From CAVZYN01 sp963779515 (GTDB lineage Bacteria; Pseudomonadota; Alphaproteobacteria; Rhizobiales; Hyphomicrobiaceae): a DNA stretch of 64,000 nt. The DNA lies in the NCBI GenBank assembly GCA_963779515.1, contig CAVZYN010000006.1, positions 124,001 to 188,000 on the forward strand. Direction: 5' to 3'. The notes beneath the pieces are model-generated. The model ran no database searches. It saw nothing but the letters and a program-made list of their open reading frames with translations, and had not been told where the DNA came from. Position numbers and translations under genes: made by a program. Shown in pieces: positions 34,945 through 43,921 of this stretch; position 1 is the first letter of the stretch, and every line of letters starts with the position of its first letter.

Positions 34945-35943
34945 TTACTCGCCTTGCGTTCCCACGGGGCCGGCCGCAAACTTCGGCGCATCGGCGCCCT
35001 CGGTCGCAGCTTGCAAGATGCTCTTCGCGCGGCGCAGATCGCGTGCCTTGACGGCGGCGGTCCAGTCCTTGAACGCGGCGTCCGAAACCACCCGCACCGC
35101 GATCGGCATTGAGGCATGCTCCTTACCGCACAGCACCGAGCACTGGCCAAAATACTGACCAACCGTCTCAGCCTTGAACCACGTCGACGTGACGCGGCCG
35201 GGAACCGCCTGCATCTTCGAGCCGAACGACGGGATCGTCCACGAATGGATGACGTCGTTCGACGTGATCAGCAGATGCACGACTTTGCCGACCGGCACCG
35301 CGATTTCATTGTCGACCGACAACTGACGCACCAGCTTCTGCTTGTCCCAGAGCGGCTTGGCATCGGCATAAAGCGCCTTGATCTTCGCCATCGGCTCGAG
35401 CGAGTCGTATTTCTTCAAGGCATCCTTGCCGAGCTCGGTTTGCAAGACGTCCTCGTCCCGCAACATGTTCGACGTCACTTTGATGCCCTGGTCCGGATAC
35501 TCGTGCTCCCAGAACCAGGCATTCGCCACGGCCTTCATCGTCAGGTCGGCCGGCGGATACGAGTATTGGTAGAACAGTAGCCGGAACGACGGGATCGATA
35601 TACCGACGAGGATCAGGATGGGGATCACAGTCCAGGCAACTTCCAGCATCGTGTTGTAAGTCGTCTTCGACGGCTTCGGGTTTGCGGTCTCATTGAACTT
35701 GAAGATCAGCATCGCGAGCAGCAGCATCACGAAGGCCGTGATGACGATGATGACGATGTTGACCCAGTCGTGGAACCACACGATGTCCCGTGCGACTTGC
35801 GAAACCGGGCCCTGCATGCCCATTTGACCGGGGGTCGGCTGTCCAACACCCGCGAACGCCGCGCCCGCGCTGACCGTCGAAATTGCAGCTAGAACGGCCG
35901 CGGACCACGCCTTTGGGCCCATCGACCAACCAATACCGAGCAT
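34945..35943 (-). CDS. coxB: Cytochrome c oxidase subunit II
   Basis: This 332-residue protein has a signal-like first helix, two membrane segments (residues about 65-130) and a periplasmic cupredoxin domain. The CuA site is complete: His in NDVIHSWTIP, CSVLCGKEH with two Cys and one His, and a following Met (EHASMP). WFWEHEYPD is the electron-entry region. Compared with canonical CoxB there is an insert of about 45 residues (from EDVLQTELGKDALKK to PLWDKQKLVRQ) between the aromatic region and the CuA domain, common in this order. ATG 35943 with GGGAG upstream is preferred to the frame beginning at 36189. It is the first cox gene of the operon. Confidence 0.94.
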   Translation of the reverse strand: MLGIGWSMGPKAWSAAVLAAISTVSAGAAFAGVGQPTPGQMGMQGPVSQVARDIVWFHDWVNIVIIVITAFVMLLLAMLIFKFNETANPKPSKTTYNTMLEVAWTVIPILILVGISIPSFRLLFYQYSYPPADLTMKAVANAWFWEHEYPDQGIKVTSNMLRDEDVLQTELGKDALKKYDSLEPMAKIKALYADAKPLWDKQKLVRQLSVDNEIAVPVGKVVHLLITSNDVIHSWTIPSFGSKMQAVPGRVTSTWFKAETVGQYFGQCSVLCGKEHASMPIAVRVVSDAAFKDWTAAVKARDLRRAKSILQAATEGADAPKFAAGPVGTQGE

Positions 35944-36295
35944 GCCTTCGCTCCCCATAAACCTTGCCCAGCAGCGGACGCAAATCCTGCCATCACGCGG
36001 CCGCCGACCAGTGAAAATCCGCTGTGTACGCTCGAGCCCTCTGGCCCAATGCGCATCACGGCTCACCAAACACAATGGTCGAACGTTCCTCAAGCCTGTG
36101 CGGCTGCGGCATTTCCACGCTTCGACAGCATCAACGACGGCCGGAACGACGACCGGCGTCCGTAGAAGTTCGCGATGCGGTGGTCCCAACTTTAGCCGGA
36201 ATCATCGGCGACACAGCGATCCGGTTGTCGCGCGGGGAAAAAATGGCATGCGGCATGGATGATCCGCATTGGATCGGCCACCAACTCGCGGGATA
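35944..36295. other. Divergent intergenic region between coxB and ialB-like gene
   Basis: This stretch of about 350 bases separates the cox operon from the IalB-type gene and should hold both promoters. No confident -35/-10 pair, operator palindrome, tRNA or terminator was recognised. Several frames are open by GC bias only. Confidence 0.5.
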
Positions 36296-36916
36296 ATGAA
36301 GTGGTTGCGCATCCGAGTCATGTCCTGTGGACAGACCCGTTGGCGACGAACGGGCACGGTGGAGCGGGCATTGAAACGAAGCACGCACTGGTTGGGCTGC
36401 AAGATTGCGATCCTGGCGGTGGCCGCCCTGGGCGGGTGGACCACCATGGCGACCGCGCAAGCGCCCAGTCCAAAAGTCGGCCTGGAGGGTGGCACAATTC
36501 GCTCACAGCACGGCGACTGGCAACTGATGTGCAAACCACCCGCACCAGGACAAAAGAACGAGACCTGCGCGCTCGTCCAGAGCGTGACCGCGGAGGACCG
36601 TAGCAACGTCGGCCTGACCGTTTATTTTCAAAAATTCTCCAATGGAACCAGAGTCTTGCGCATATTCGCGCCACTCGGCGTTTTGCTCCCGTCGGGCCTG
36701 GGACTGAAGATCGACGACAAGGACGTCGGCAACGCGCCATTCCTGCGCTGTCATACGTTCGCGTGCTATGCCCAAGTTGTCGCCGAGGACAAGCTGATCG
36801 AGCAGCTGAAAACCGGCAAGACAGCGGTCTTCATCATCTTCCAAAGCGAGGAAGCCGGGATCGGAATTCCGATATCTCTCAAAGGCTTCGATCAGGCCCT
36901 CGTGGCCCTGAAGTAG
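36296..36916 (+). CDS. Invasion-associated locus B (IalB) family secreted protein
   Basis: This protein of about 206 residues has an N-terminal basic region and a hydrophobic signal (ILAVAALGGWTTMATAQA). The IalB domain follows: HGDWQLMCKPPAPGQKNETCALVQ, then FLRCHTFACYAQVVAEDKLI and a C-terminal PISLKGFDQALVAL. Four cysteines in two pairs are likely disulfides. Despite the name, from Bartonella, the family is widespread in free-living Hyphomicrobiales and its biochemical role is unknown. The start is unsettled: ATG at 36269, 36296 and 36320 are all in frame and none has a strong ribosome site. It is divergent from the cox operon. Confidence 0.82.
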   Translation: MKWLRIRVMSCGQTRWRRTGTVERALKRSTHWLGCKIAILAVAALGGWTTMATAQAPSPKVGLEGGTIRSQHGDWQLMCKPPAPGQKNETCALVQSVTAEDRSNVGLTVYFQKFSNGTRVLRIFAPLGVLLPSGLGLKIDDKDVGNAPFLRCHTFACYAQVVAEDKLIEQLKTGKTAVFIIFQSEEAGIGIPISLKGFDQALVALK

Positions 36917-36930
36917 AGACGGCGAGTCCG

Positions 36931-37527
36931 TTATCGGGGCAGTGCAAATGCCATTTGATCAGACCGCGCCGTCAGCGACCACGGCAGGTTATGATTGCGC
37001 CAGCCATTGACGGTGCGCCCGCCGTTCGGCCCGCGGTCGCCTTCAAATCCATCGACGACAGTGTAGACGTTCTTGAAGCCGCGCTCGGCGAGATGGTCCG
37101 CCGCCCGTGCACTATGAACGCCAGCGATGCACATGATCACGATCGTTGCCGAACGATCGAGGCGTTTGCCGCGAAGCACACGATCGACGTGGGTGACCAG
37201 CTTCGGATTGACCGCCATTGCGGGCCGCCCCTCGGCAACCGAGTCATTGGCAACCAAATACGGGACGTTGCGATGAACGGGTATCGCGATGCCCACAGCT
37301 TGCACATCGGACGGCGCCCGGACGTCGATCAGCACCACATCGGGGTAGCTCGCGACGGCGCGCGCCGCCTCGCGTGACGTCACGTAAAGGTCGAGCAGGG
37401 TCTTCTTCTCTGGCCCGATCTGGAACACATCGACCGCAGAGCGAATACGGGGGTCAGCGCCCACTGCCGGAGCGGGTAAAATCAATACGGCGCTCAACAC
37501 CGCAAGGATGCGAAAAAACAGTGTCAT
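36931..37527 (-). CDS. Secreted rhodanese-domain protein 1
   Basis: This 198-residue protein has a signal peptide (residues 1-24, ending PAVGA) and one rhodanese domain. VVLIDVRAPSDVQAVGIA begins the domain and the active-site loop is CIAGVHSAR with the catalytic Cys near residue 134. Rhodaneses transfer sulfane sulfur or bind persulfides; a periplasmic copy could handle thiosulfate, polysulfide or oxidised thiols. It lies 108 bases downstream of a second secreted rhodanese on the same strand; the two are distantly alike and probably a co-transcribed pair. The start has GGAGG upstream. Confidence 0.8.
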   Translation of the reverse strand: MTLFFRILAVLSAVLILPAPAVGADPRIRSAVDVFQIGPEKKTLLDLYVTSREAARAVASYPDVVLIDVRAPSDVQAVGIAIPVHRNVPYLVANDSVAEGRPAMAVNPKLVTHVDRVLRGKRLDRSATIVIMCIAGVHSARAADHLAERGFKNVYTVVDGFEGDRGPNGGRTVNGWRNHNLPWSLTARSDQMAFALPR

Positions 37528-37635
37528 GGCGAATGTCCTCCAAAAAAGGAAAGACGAACACTCAAATCAATCCATTCAATAGAATCAGGATATCCGAAAG
37601 ACGCCTGCGCCGCAACGCAATCCAGGCACAAGCTT

Positions 37636-38214
37636 TCAGGGAGCAGCGCGCGTAAACTCCTGACGCTGCACGAGTCGGCCCCAGTTCGCATTGTAGGGAT
37701 GAATGAACGGCGTCATCGCACCCTGGACGTCGACGAGGGCGCGCTCCTCGTTGTGCCACCGGAAGATTCCGCCCTGCAGATTGTAGACCTTGGACGCGCC
37801 GGTCCGACGCAGTTCCGATTGGACGCGCCCGGCAAGCTTCGACGACCGGACACCGACGGAGCAGTAGAACACCACCGTCTTGCCTTTGAGCGCCGCGGCA
37901 TGTTGCTTGAGGAAGTCGCGGGACCAGATGCCCGGATCGATATGCACCGCGCCCGGAATGCGGCTGACGGCATGCTCGCCCGGCTCCCGCACGTCAAAAA
38001 TAACAACGTCCGGCCGGTTCAACATTGCCGCCATACCGTCCGTCAGGAGATGTTCGACGTCCGCGAACTGCTTGGCGACGTCGGCTTCCACGACCAGCAG
38101 CGACTGCGGCGCTGAGAATTGAGCGGCAACCGGCAAACCCTGCAGCCCCGCTGCAAGGACCGCAATGGCGGCAAAGGCACGAACGTGATGTGCGCTGGAC
38201 GAAAGGAGCGGCAT
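37636..38214 (-). CDS. Secreted rhodanese-domain protein 2
   Basis: This 192-residue protein has a signal peptide of about 31 residues (ending PVAAQ) and a single rhodanese domain. VVIFDVREPGEHAVSRIPGA precedes the active loop CSVGVRSSK (Cys near residue 118), then KVYNLQGGIFRWHNE, a typical rhodanese C-terminal block. It differs from the neighbour at 36931 in loop sequence, suggesting a different sulfur acceptor. The C-terminal tail (HPYNANWGRLVQRQEF) is outside the core domain. Likely role: periplasmic sulfur transfer or persulfide detoxification. Confidence 0.8.
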   Translation of the reverse strand: MPLLSSSAHHVRAFAAIAVLAAGLQGLPVAAQFSAPQSLLVVEADVAKQFADVEHLLTDGMAAMLNRPDVVIFDVREPGEHAVSRIPGAVHIDPGIWSRDFLKQHAAALKGKTVVFYCSVGVRSSKLAGRVQSELRRTGASKVYNLQGGIFRWHNEERALVDVQGAMTPFIHPYNANWGRLVQRQEFTRAAP

Positions 38215-38387
38215 ATGGGGACCTGCAAAGCAGCAATGCGGTTGTCATACCGCATGCCCGGGGGAATTGAATTTCACAACTGCGCCAACTGCCTAACGCG
38301 AACGCAAAATGGGCTCCTGTTTTCGCCACTTTGTGCATCTACGACTCGAGCCGACTAGGGGTGATCCGCGAGCACTGTGACGTCACG

Positions 38388-39620
38388 ATGAAGCTCCACG
38401 AACGATATCAAGACATAACGGCCCAGCGCGGCCGCCAGGCGGTCAACTCCCGCCGCGTCGGCTTGTTCGACGTTTCCGTGCAGGCGCAGATCGCCGCGGT
38501 CGCAGCGACAAGTTCGGAAGTGCAGGATCTGGCTGAGAGCTTTCCGGCCGCTCTCTTTGCCCTCGCAACCGGATATGGCACGGCGGCGCAGCGTCTTCAC
38601 GCGCAGGATCTGACAGTGTCCGGCGCCGACTTGCGCAGCGTCGGCCAAGCGTTAGGACTGCCGTGGTGGCTCCGAAAACTGCCAGCCGCTGCATTCACGC
38701 GGCCAATTCCGAAACTTCCTGACGGCCACGATCTCGCCCAGGGCATCATTGCCGCGGCTCCGAAGAATGCATCGGAGATCGCCAACTGGCTCGAGTTGAT
38801 TTCCGTCGCATCGCACACATGCAGTACCGATTTCGCGCTCTGGGTTGCACGCCAGCCGGCACTCCGCGCCGAGCCCGCCGCCTCGGTCGTCATCGCGACA
38901 TTGTGCGCTTGGGCCTGGGCATCGTTGCACCCGAACGCGCCGACCGCGGCCCTTCTGCGCCGCCGCTGGACCCCCGAAATGAGCTTGAAGCGCGCACTCG
39001 ACGAACGCAGCACCTGGCTGCAGCGCGTCGCCTTGCACGCATCGCTGTCGGCGCTGCCGCAGCGCGACTGGATCGCCGATGGCTCCACCGGCGAGTTTCA
39101 ATTCACCCAACTCCGCGACGCACGGTCCTTCATCAGCGCGGCCAAGACCCTCGACAATTGCCTCGATCAATACGCCGAACCGATCGCGGCGGGCACGGCG
39201 AACGTGTTTGGTGTGCACCGTGGCGGCCGCCTCGTCGCCTGCATAGAAGTGCGGCCCCATGCGGACCACCTCGGCATGCCCGCAGTGACGCAGATCAAGG
39301 GCCCGCGCAACCGGCGCGCGGCGATCGATGTCTGGCGCGCGACCTACATCTGGCTCGGTGGCCACATCACGGCACCCCGGCCGATCCTCGGTTCCGAGCC
39401 GTCCAACACTGCACGCATAAAAGCGATCGACGCCGTTTGGTTGCCCTACATTCGGTCGCTACGCGGAACCGGCCTCACTGAGCAGACGAGCGTGATGTTG
39501 CGAACCGCCATTTTACAGCGCTTGCCGCGCCTCGCTCGGTCCCGGCGCACTCCGGCGCGTGCGGCAGAGCAGTCCACGAGCGTCGCGCCGCAAACCGCGC
39601 CGTCATCCGTGATCCGCTAG
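38388..39620 (+). CDS. PcfJ-like domain protein
   Basis: This protein of about 410 residues has no signal peptide. The C-terminal half matches the PcfJ-like pattern: LDNCLDQYAEPIAAGTANVF, then CIEVRPH, then TQIKGPRNRRA, corresponding to the family layout of a Cys after Leu, a central Tyr and a late Gln-x-x-Gly-x-x-N. PcfJ was named on the enterococcal conjugative plasmid pCF10 and its activity is unknown. The N-terminal half is helical with no motif recognised. No other conjugation gene is in view. Start uncertain: ATG 38388 lacks a clear ribosome site and an in-frame GTG at 38361 follows TAGGG. A shared hairpin ends this gene and the convergent phasin gene. Confidence 0.6.
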   Translation: MKLHERYQDITAQRGRQAVNSRRVGLFDVSVQAQIAAVAATSSEVQDLAESFPAALFALATGYGTAAQRLHAQDLTVSGADLRSVGQALGLPWWLRKLPAAAFTRPIPKLPDGHDLAQGIIAAAPKNASEIANWLELISVASHTCSTDFALWVARQPALRAEPAASVVIATLCAWAWASLHPNAPTAALLRRRWTPEMSLKRALDERSTWLQRVALHASLSALPQRDWIADGSTGEFQFTQLRDARSFISAAKTLDNCLDQYAEPIAAGTANVFGVHRGGRLVACIEVRPHADHLGMPAVTQIKGPRNRRAAIDVWRATYIWLGGHITAPRPILGSEPSNTARIKAIDAVWLPYIRSLRGTGLTEQTSVMLRTAILQRLPRLARSRRTPARAAEQSTSVAPQTAPSSVIR

Positions 39621-39661
39621 TTGCGGGTCCGAGCAGGGACACGAGCGCCATCGGCAAATAG

Positions 39662-39690
39662 AAAGGGACGCGTCAAGCGTCCCTTTTACG
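39662..39690. terminator. Bidirectional intrinsic terminator between PcfJ-like and phasin genes
   Basis: The hairpin AAAGGGACGC-GTCAA-GCGTCCCTTT is followed by TTACG on the plus strand and by CTATTT on the minus strand. It can stop transcription from both convergent genes. Confidence 0.75.
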
Positions 39691-39704
39691 TATTTTGCCG
39701 GTGC

Positions 39705-40178
39705 TCAAGCCGCGTCGCGCTTGCCCTTTGTCTCCGGCCGCGATGGATCGGTTCGACCTGGCTCGGTTCGTCCCGTCCACGGCGCGCCGGGCAACGGATC
39801 TTTTTGATCCCGGCCTTCCGGAAACGTGATGAAGTCCCGCGGATTTGGAACGTCGCCAAACCCGCGTCCGGCCGGCACCCGCACATGGGCGGCCGCCGCG
39901 CCGAGAGGCGCCAGCATGCGCTGCGAAGTCTCAACGCAATCGCGCGTCGCCGACTGCCAGATTGCCATCGTCTGCTGCAGCGCATCTTGCGGCGTGCGGC
40001 ATGAGGCAAATCGCGCTGGAGCACTCATATAATCCTGCATCCGCCGCGTGGTGAACGCCATCATTTCCGTGTTCCACTGCACCGCTGCGCGCATCATGGG
40101 CTGCATCTGCGCGCCATAGCCCTGCGCCATAGATTGGAAGGCGCCGAGCATAGGATTCGTGTTCAATTGATCGCTCAT
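39705..40178 (-). CDS. Phasin-like protein
   Basis: This 157-residue protein has a central helical region (AFQSMAQGYGAQMQPMMRAA through QDALQQTMAIWQSATRDCVE), the amphipathic, Met/Gln/Ala-rich make-up of phasins that coat polyhydroxyalkanoate granules. The charged Pro-rich tail (TEPGRTDPSRPETKGKRDAA) is probably disordered. ATG 40178 has AGGAGAG six bases upstream. No phaC, phaA or phaB is near. Phasin genes are reported targets of the MmgR sRNA in Sinorhizobium, so the presence of two mmgR-like sRNAs in this window is suggestive. Family match is by composition, so the call is moderate. Confidence 0.6.
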   Translation of the reverse strand: MSDQLNTNPMLGAFQSMAQGYGAQMQPMMRAAVQWNTEMMAFTTRRMQDYMSAPARFASCRTPQDALQQTMAIWQSATRDCVETSQRMLAPLGAAAAHVRVPAGRGFGDVPNPRDFITFPEGRDQKDPLPGAPWTGRTEPGRTDPSRPETKGKRDAA

Positions 40179-40311
40179 TGGAACTCTCCTCTTGATCGGC
40201 AGGACCTGTACTCGCCGCCACGCATAGATCGTTGTCCTGCGACTGGAAAAGACCGTAGGCATGCATGACTGCGGTCGCAAGCCCTTCGCGACATCGCGCA
40301 AGAATTTGTGA

Positions 40312-41896
40312 TCAAGCAGAAACAAACTTCAAAATATCCAGCAGCGTATCGGCGTCAGTTGCAGGTTTGTCCCAACGGATCCGGTGAACGCGCGGAAACC
40401 GCATTGCAATTCCAGATTTGTGCCGTCCTGACTGCTGTACAGCATCGAAGGCTATTTCGAGCACAAGTCCGGGCGACACCGCGCGCACGGGACCAAACCG
40501 TTCTGTCGTATGCGCGCGCACCCACGCGTCGAGGTCCTTGAGTTCCGCATCGGTGAAACCGGAATAGGCTTTGCCGACAGGCACAAGTTCCGTTTCGGCG
40601 GCAGGCCCTGAACGCCAAACTCCGAAGGTGTAGTCGGAGTAGTACGACGACCGTTTTCCCGAGCCGCGCTGCGCGTACATCAGGACGCAATCCGCCGTGA
40701 GCGGCGCGCGCTTCCATTTGTACCAATGCCCTTTTGGGCGCCCCGCGAGATACGCGCTCGTCTTGCGTTTCAACATCAAGCCTTCGATGCCGGCGCCGCG
40801 CGTTGTCCGCCAGAGCTCTTCGAGAGCCGGCCGCCCGTCGATGACAAGCGACTCCGAAACATCGGTCCGCGCCGGCCGATGCTGCGCGTGCCACGCCACC
40901 AGCCGCGCGCGCCGCTCCGTGAATGGGAGCGCGCGGAGATCCTCTCCGTCCAGCATCAGCGCATCATAGAGACGAACATGCGCGGGATGCTTCTGCAGCA
41001 ACGGCTTCGTCACGGATTTTCGATTGAGCCGTTGCTGGAGGTCGTTGAACGGCGCGACCTCTCCCGCGCGCAACACCAGCAATTCGCCATCAAGCACCGC
41101 ATTGAATTCGAAAAGCTTGCATCAGGTCGGGAAAGCTCTTGCCGATATCTTCTCCGGTCCGCGAGTAGAGCCGCGTCTCGCCAGACGCCGCCGCGATCTG
41201 CACGCGAATGCCATCCCATTTCCATTCGAACGCGTGGTCCTCGACATTGAGCGCCGCCAGATCCGCCTCGTCGAGCGGATGCGCAAGCATGACGGGCCGG
41301 AACACTGGAGCGCCGCTGATGTCGGGACGCGGGCCGCGCCCATCAAGCCAATCGAACAACACCGCATAGGGTGGCCGCAGTCCGTGCCACAGCTCTTCGA
41401 CATCGTCGACACTCTTGTCCGCCATTTCAGCGATCGCCGTTTTCGCGAGACGCGCCGAGACGCCGACGCGCAACGCCCCTGTCAACAGCTTGAGCAAGGC
41501 CCAGCGCCCCGTGCTGTCGAGGCCATCGAGCCAGACCTCCAATTGAGACCCGAGCGCGGTGCGGTCGATCAGCGCAAGTCGCGCAACGATCTCCGAAAGC
41601 CTGAGCGGCGGTCTTGGATGTGCGGGCTCCGGCCACGCCAAGGCAACGGTTTCCGCCGTATCCCCGACGTAGTCGCGCGACAGCCGGTAGAGTTCCGGAT
41701 CCAGGCGCCGCGCCATCAGATCGGTCAATATGCGTCGCACCGGAAACGACAGCGGCAAGCCATCGGTCAGCACCGCCAGCGCATAGCCCCGATCGGGATC
41801 GGGCGTCGACCGGAAGTAGTCCTGCATCAATTTGAGCTTAGCCGTCCGGCCAGGGCTGAATGCCAACCGGTCGAGAAGGTCCGCGAACGCCTTCAT
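40312..41896 (-). pseudogene. ATP-dependent DNA ligase (ligase-associated repair set), single-base frameshift
   Basis: Two overlapping frames together encode one ligase of about 527 residues. The first (ATG 41896) has the N-terminal ligase domain and the adenylation motif EWKWDGIR with catalytic Lys226. After SFPDLMQAF it runs into a stop. The second frame carries FEFNAVLDGELLV, motif IV EGLMLKR, motif V WYKWKR and the oligonucleotide-binding domain to the stop at 40312. One extra T in the TTTT run (A run at 41111-41114 on the plus strand) accounts for the break. The start overlaps the exonuclease stop (ATGA). The family seals nicks in DNA repair. The break could be genuine or a homopolymer sequencing error. 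Confidence 0.82.
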
Positions 41897-42900
41897 TCGC
41901 CGTCCTCCTCGCGGCCCACCAGCGCGAGTGCGCGCCCGCGCCGCCCCATCAGTCCGATCTGATGCACCAGCGCATCTTCGCGCCCATGCGTGACCCAGAT
42001 CTCCTCGGCCTCCGTGTCCGCGATGGTTTGGACGAGCTCCGGCCAGTCGCAATGATCGGAAATGATCAAAGGTAACTCGACGCCGCGCTGGCGGGCGCGA
42101 GCCCGCACCCGCATCCAGCCTGAGGCGAACACCGTGACCGGATCGGCAAGCCGCCGCGACCATCGATCGGCCAGCGCGGACGGCGGGCACAGCACGATCG
42201 CGCCGGCGAGCTTATCGGGTGCGTTCGCCACCAAAGACAACGCGCCAAGCTCGATGCCGAGCGCACCATAGAGATCGCAGAGCCCCTTGAGCGCGCCGTG
42301 CAGCCAGATCGGCTGGTCGTAGCCCGCGCGACGCAGGAGTGCGATCAAACGCTGGCATTTGCCCAGGCCATACACGCCGACAAGATGCGTACGCTCGGGA
42401 AACGCCGCGCAGGACGCGAGCAGCCGCCCGATCTCGCGTGCATCCGGTTCATGCCGGAAGACCGGCAAACCAAACGTCGCTTCGGTGACGAACAAATCGC
42501 AGCGCACGGGCTCGAACGAGACCGCGGTTGGATCGGGGCGCCGCTTGTAGTCCCCCGACACGACCGCACGCTGCCCGCGATGATCGATGACCACCTGAGC
42601 GCTGCCGAGGATGTGTCCGGCCGGGGCGAGCCGCACCGTGACGTTGGCGATGCCGAGCGGTGCGCCCAAGTCCAAGGGCTGGAACTGCCCGGCACAGGCC
42701 TCGCCCATGCGCACCTTCATGACCGCGATCGTCTCGGCGGTCGCCAGCACGGCATCATGCCCGGCGCGCGCATGATCCGAATGCCCGTGCGTGATGACCG
42801 CGCGCGGCACCGGCAGATGCGGATCGATGAAGAAATCACCGGCCGCGCAATAGAGCCCGCGCTCCTTCGGCTTCAACCAAGTCTCAAAGGCAGTCGTCAT
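41893..42900 (-). CDS. Ligase-associated MBL-fold DNA exonuclease
   Basis: This 335-residue metallo-beta-lactamase-fold nuclease has the metal motif HGHSDHARAG (His38, His40, Asp42, His43), then APAGHILGSAQV and VSGDYKRRPDPTA, typical of the beta-CASP-like nucleases encoded with ATP-dependent ligases. In the ligase-associated DNA damage response set it accompanies a ligase, a DEXH helicase (Lhr-like) and the phosphoesterase PdeM; neither of the latter is visible here. The late SDHCDWPELV and WVTHGRED blocks complete the active-site region. Its stop overlaps the ligase start by four bases. Confidence 0.85.
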   Translation of the reverse strand: MTTAFETWLKPKERGLYCAAGDFFIDPHLPVPRAVITHGHSDHARAGHDAVLATAETIAVMKVRMGEACAGQFQPLDLGAPLGIANVTVRLAPAGHILGSAQVVIDHRGQRAVVSGDYKRRPDPTAVSFEPVRCDLFVTEATFGLPVFRHEPDAREIGRLLASCAAFPERTHLVGVYGLGKCQRLIALLRRAGYDQPIWLHGALKGLCDLYGALGIELGALSLVANAPDKLAGAIVLCPPSALADRWSRRLADPVTVFASGWMRVRARARQRGVELPLIISDHCDWPELVQTIADTEAEEIWVTHGREDALVHQIGLMGRRGRALALVGREEDGE

Positions 42901-43070
42901 GGCGCGACCATAGCGCCCTCGTCGAATGAGCGCGAGGTACGCCCGTGGGACGCGATTGCCCCATCAGCCGTCAATGCCAGACCAATGTGCCTCGGATCCA
43001 GGATCACCGCCGTTTCGATTAGAACGATCGTGTGATGCAGCGCCTGCCCGATCGCGGCGGCACGGCGTAT

Positions 43071-43100
43071 GGGTGCCAGGCACAAGGCCTGGCATGACGG
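43071..43100. repeat. REP-like palindromic element
   Basis: TGCCAGGCACAAGGCCTGGCA followed by TGACGG has the layout of the interspersed alphaproteobacterial palindrome (GGATGCCCGGG-ACAAG-CCCGGGCATGACG) with some bases changed. Only this copy was noticed in the window. Recognition is from memory of that repeat type. Confidence 0.45.
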
Positions 43101-43372
43101 CTGTGGGTGGGATTGCGACGGTGTCAACCCGGGTAAGTACCTAGTCGCGCGACGCTCAAGGTCACGGCATGGTGGCGGTGTTCTGCCCGGCCCCGGGACG
43201 TTTCAGCTGAACGATCTGAGATGGGGCGGAACCGGTTGTCGCCTTCGAGATGCACCTCGCCGCATTGGCCGCGCATCGAGCACGCAGCGTTCGCGTGGAG
43301 GCGATGAAACGACATTCCAGGCTATCACGTGGTGGTGACATGCGTGATGGGAGACCTTTGTCTGTTGCCCGG

Positions 43373-43416
43373 GTTCGCGAGGATCATGTTCGCAAGGATC
43401 ATGTTCGCAAGGATCC
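43373..43416. repeat. Three tandem copies of a 15-base unit
   Basis: Units GTTCGCGAGGATCAT, GTTCGCAAGGATCAT and GTTCGCAAGGATCC follow one another without gaps. The last is truncated by one base and changed at the end. No function is apparent; it may mark slippage in a non-coding area. Confidence 0.85.
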
Positions 43417-43921
43417 GGGAGTCGTGCTGCGCTCACCCAGTGCATGTCCGCGGTACCAGTCCTTTGGCTGGACCGAACGGGCGGAGACCAGCATTCAACA
43501 GACGCTGAGCGCTTTCCCCTGGATCGTGGATGAAGACCGGCGCGGGCGCTGTTGACGCGCTCACAAAAAAAATAGATGGGTCCGGTTCGCCGGGCCTGCG
43601 TGAAGACAGTGCCCGCGCTCCCGGGGATTATTTTTGTGGCCGCATCCGGCATCCGCTTCGCGGCGCGGCGGGAGCGGTGTTGGCGCAGCATAATTAACCA
43701 TACTTCCACGCGCACGAGCCGTGCCGGTCGTTAAGGCCGCTTGTGGGCAAACTTCCAAGTCTTTGATCAGATTAGCGAACATCGTGAGATTGGCGGGAAC
43801 GCCGCAGATCAGACCGCTGATGGATGCATCGGTCCGTCATCAGATTTTTATTTCGACAGCTCGCGCGGTCTGGTTAACGTTCCGTGTTGCATATGGAGCA
43901 GCGTTTTGCGGAGGATCGATC

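Larger units (their letters stand above)
42901..43921. other. Long intergenic region without a supported gene
   Basis: About 1 kb separates the exonuclease gene from the glycine-rich protein gene. It contains a REP-like palindrome at 43071-43100 and a 15-base triple repeat at 43373-43416. Frames here are short, Arg/Pro/His-rich and carry no family motif. A large part may be inactive repeat or insertion remnants. The promoter of the glycine-rich gene should lie in its last 200 bases. Confidence 0.5.

Noticed and set aside
43373..43416. CRISPR array
   Set aside because: The units are contiguous with no spacers and no cas genes are near.
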